33,368 nt of DNA from Protostelium mycophagum (taxonomy: Eukaryota > Evosea > Variosea > Protosteliida > Protosteliaceae), in contig KV921118.1 in NCBI GenBank assembly GCA_002081555.1, positions 1,454 to 34,821 on the forward strand. Reading direction: 5' to 3'. Position numbers and translations under genes: made by a program. The notes beneath the pieces are model-generated. The model did no database searches and was not told the origin of the DNA. It saw only the letters and a program-made list of their open reading frames with translations. Of the stretch, positions 32,404 to 33,368 are shown in pieces (the stretch's first letter is position 1; the number at the start of each line of letters is the position of its first letter).

Positions 32404-32517
32404 GCTGCTTCATGTTTATCACCAGAGCGACAAGAAAAATTCAGACATGTGAGTGGTTATTCTCACGGTGCTACTGATTGGCCACCGATTGATGGAGACT
32501 CCGACGAGGATTGGTGA

Positions 32518-33368
32518 CTCGCACGTGTCACGAACATCCTTTTCAAATATATATGGTAATTTCTTCTATGGGCACATATACAAAATATGAAATGTTTCAT
32601 ATAGCCCCTATGATAAATGATGGAATCTTGAATCATTTCTTTCCCGATACACAGAATCTTGAACCATTATTCTGTTGTCTTTTGTCATAAATTACAATAT
32701 CTTAGTTTTGTTAGGGTAGCCAACATAGAAGGCTTATTATTGTGTGATTATACATTACATTATATATTTTATACCTTTTCTTATTCTCTTATAACTGCAT
32801 ATTTTTATATTCCTGATAATACTCAAACTTATTTGTGGTTGGTTCATTTCAGTTGTGAAAATGTAGAACACAAAAATCTACTGACATGCGTTGATACATT
32901 ATAGACATTTAATACATGATGTGACATTCTACAAAAAATATCAAAATTTTTCTATTAATGTAATCTTTATAAATTTTAAAAAAATTGTATAATATTTTTA
33001 AAATATTATTGTGAGGATTGACTCACTGAGGAAGGAATACAGACACAGGGAAAGAACCTAAGTGTCAGGCATCTTGACATAGAAGAACAAATAAATTAAT
33101 ATAATTTATTTGCAAGTTGCAATAGCATTTAAATCAACATTGTTGTTTATTTATTAAAGTTTGCAAAGTCACACATGTACATTTACAATGCACAACACAG
33201 AAATTAGGAAGATTCAAGTGTTCATAGAATGGCTGTTATGGCTGAGTAATAAAGCACTTGAAGCGCAATGTCTGAAAACAAGGACTGTCTTTGAGTTTAC
33301 CCTTTCTCTTTGTTTTTTGTTCTCTCTCTTCATTCTTCATTGTGTAAGTAATTACACTATTCTAATAT
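32518..33368. other. AT-rich region without a recognised gene
   Basis: No frame here looks like protein. Structures seen: an 8-bp-arm inverted repeat ATATGAAATGTTTCATAT at 32585-32602; a direct repeat GAATCTTGAAYCATT at 32623-32637 and 32654-32668; a small hairpin TGTCAGGCATCTTGACA near 33063-33079; and a 10-bp-arm AT inverted repeat AAATAAATTA/TAATTTATTT at 33089-33111. Confidence 0.5.

Noticed and set aside
1-33368. CRISPR arrays, prokaryotic defence systems, operons, insertion sequences
   Set aside because: None seen. The genes carry spliceosomal introns and eukaryotic domain families.

Overview
The window is compact, intron-dense nuclear DNA from a single-celled eukaryote. I count about sixteen protein genes in 33 kb, on both strands, about 2 kb each. 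The best-supported genes are cut by many short GT..AG introns, mostly about 38-55 nt. The distance between neighbouring genes is often under 100 bp. The gene set suggests an amoebozoan, possibly a protosteloid or Acanthamoeba-like amoeba: a plant-style leucine-rich-repeat receptor kinase whose catalytic motifs look like those of tyrosine kinases, a conserved animal/fungal/plant housekeeping set, and secreted CAP proteins. The taxonomic placement is inference. No operon, CRISPR array, rRNA, intact tRNA or transposon was seen.

Layout. 1-2445 (+): 3' part of a coiled-coil/WD40 protein. 2667-3131 (+): possible tiny gene. 3167-5060 (+): RBR-type E3 ubiquitin ligase. 5128-6747 (-): PAQR/adiponectin-receptor-like membrane protein. 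6954-9443 (-): protein with a p300/CBP-like acetyltransferase core. 9517-11271 (+): NSUN4-like RNA m5C methyltransferase, diverging from the previous gene across 73 bp. 11488-13801 (-): mitochondrial processing peptidase alpha subunit. 14268-15219 (+): unrecognised, possibly DNA-binding protein. 15341-16229 (-): RTF2. 16346-18976 (-): unrecognised cysteine-rich protein. 18998-22302 (+): COG complex subunit 3. 22312-28261 (-): LRR receptor kinase. 28706-29277 (+): dUTPase. 29774-30526 (+): secreted CAP/PR-1 protein. 30640-31764 (-): METTL21-like methyltransferase. 31866-32403 (+): small helical protein. 32518-33368: AT-rich, no gene seen.

The genes do not form one pathway; this is a normal slice of a gene-dense genome. 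What is unusual is mostly structural. Two short DNA words are far over-represented, often inside introns: the 9-mer GTTGTAGAT (11 copies on either strand) and the palindrome TGACGTCA (10 copies). Convergent genes end only 9 bp apart (COG3 and the receptor kinase), and divergent genes seem to start about 21 bp apart (COG3 and its upstream neighbour). The dUTPase gene has an E2F-like box just upstream. The receptor kinase and the acetyltransferase are the two proteins most worth follow-up.

Exon structures were read by eye, so terminal exons and a few phases are uncertain; each entry says where. Gene coordinates give the span from start codon to stop codon, introns included.
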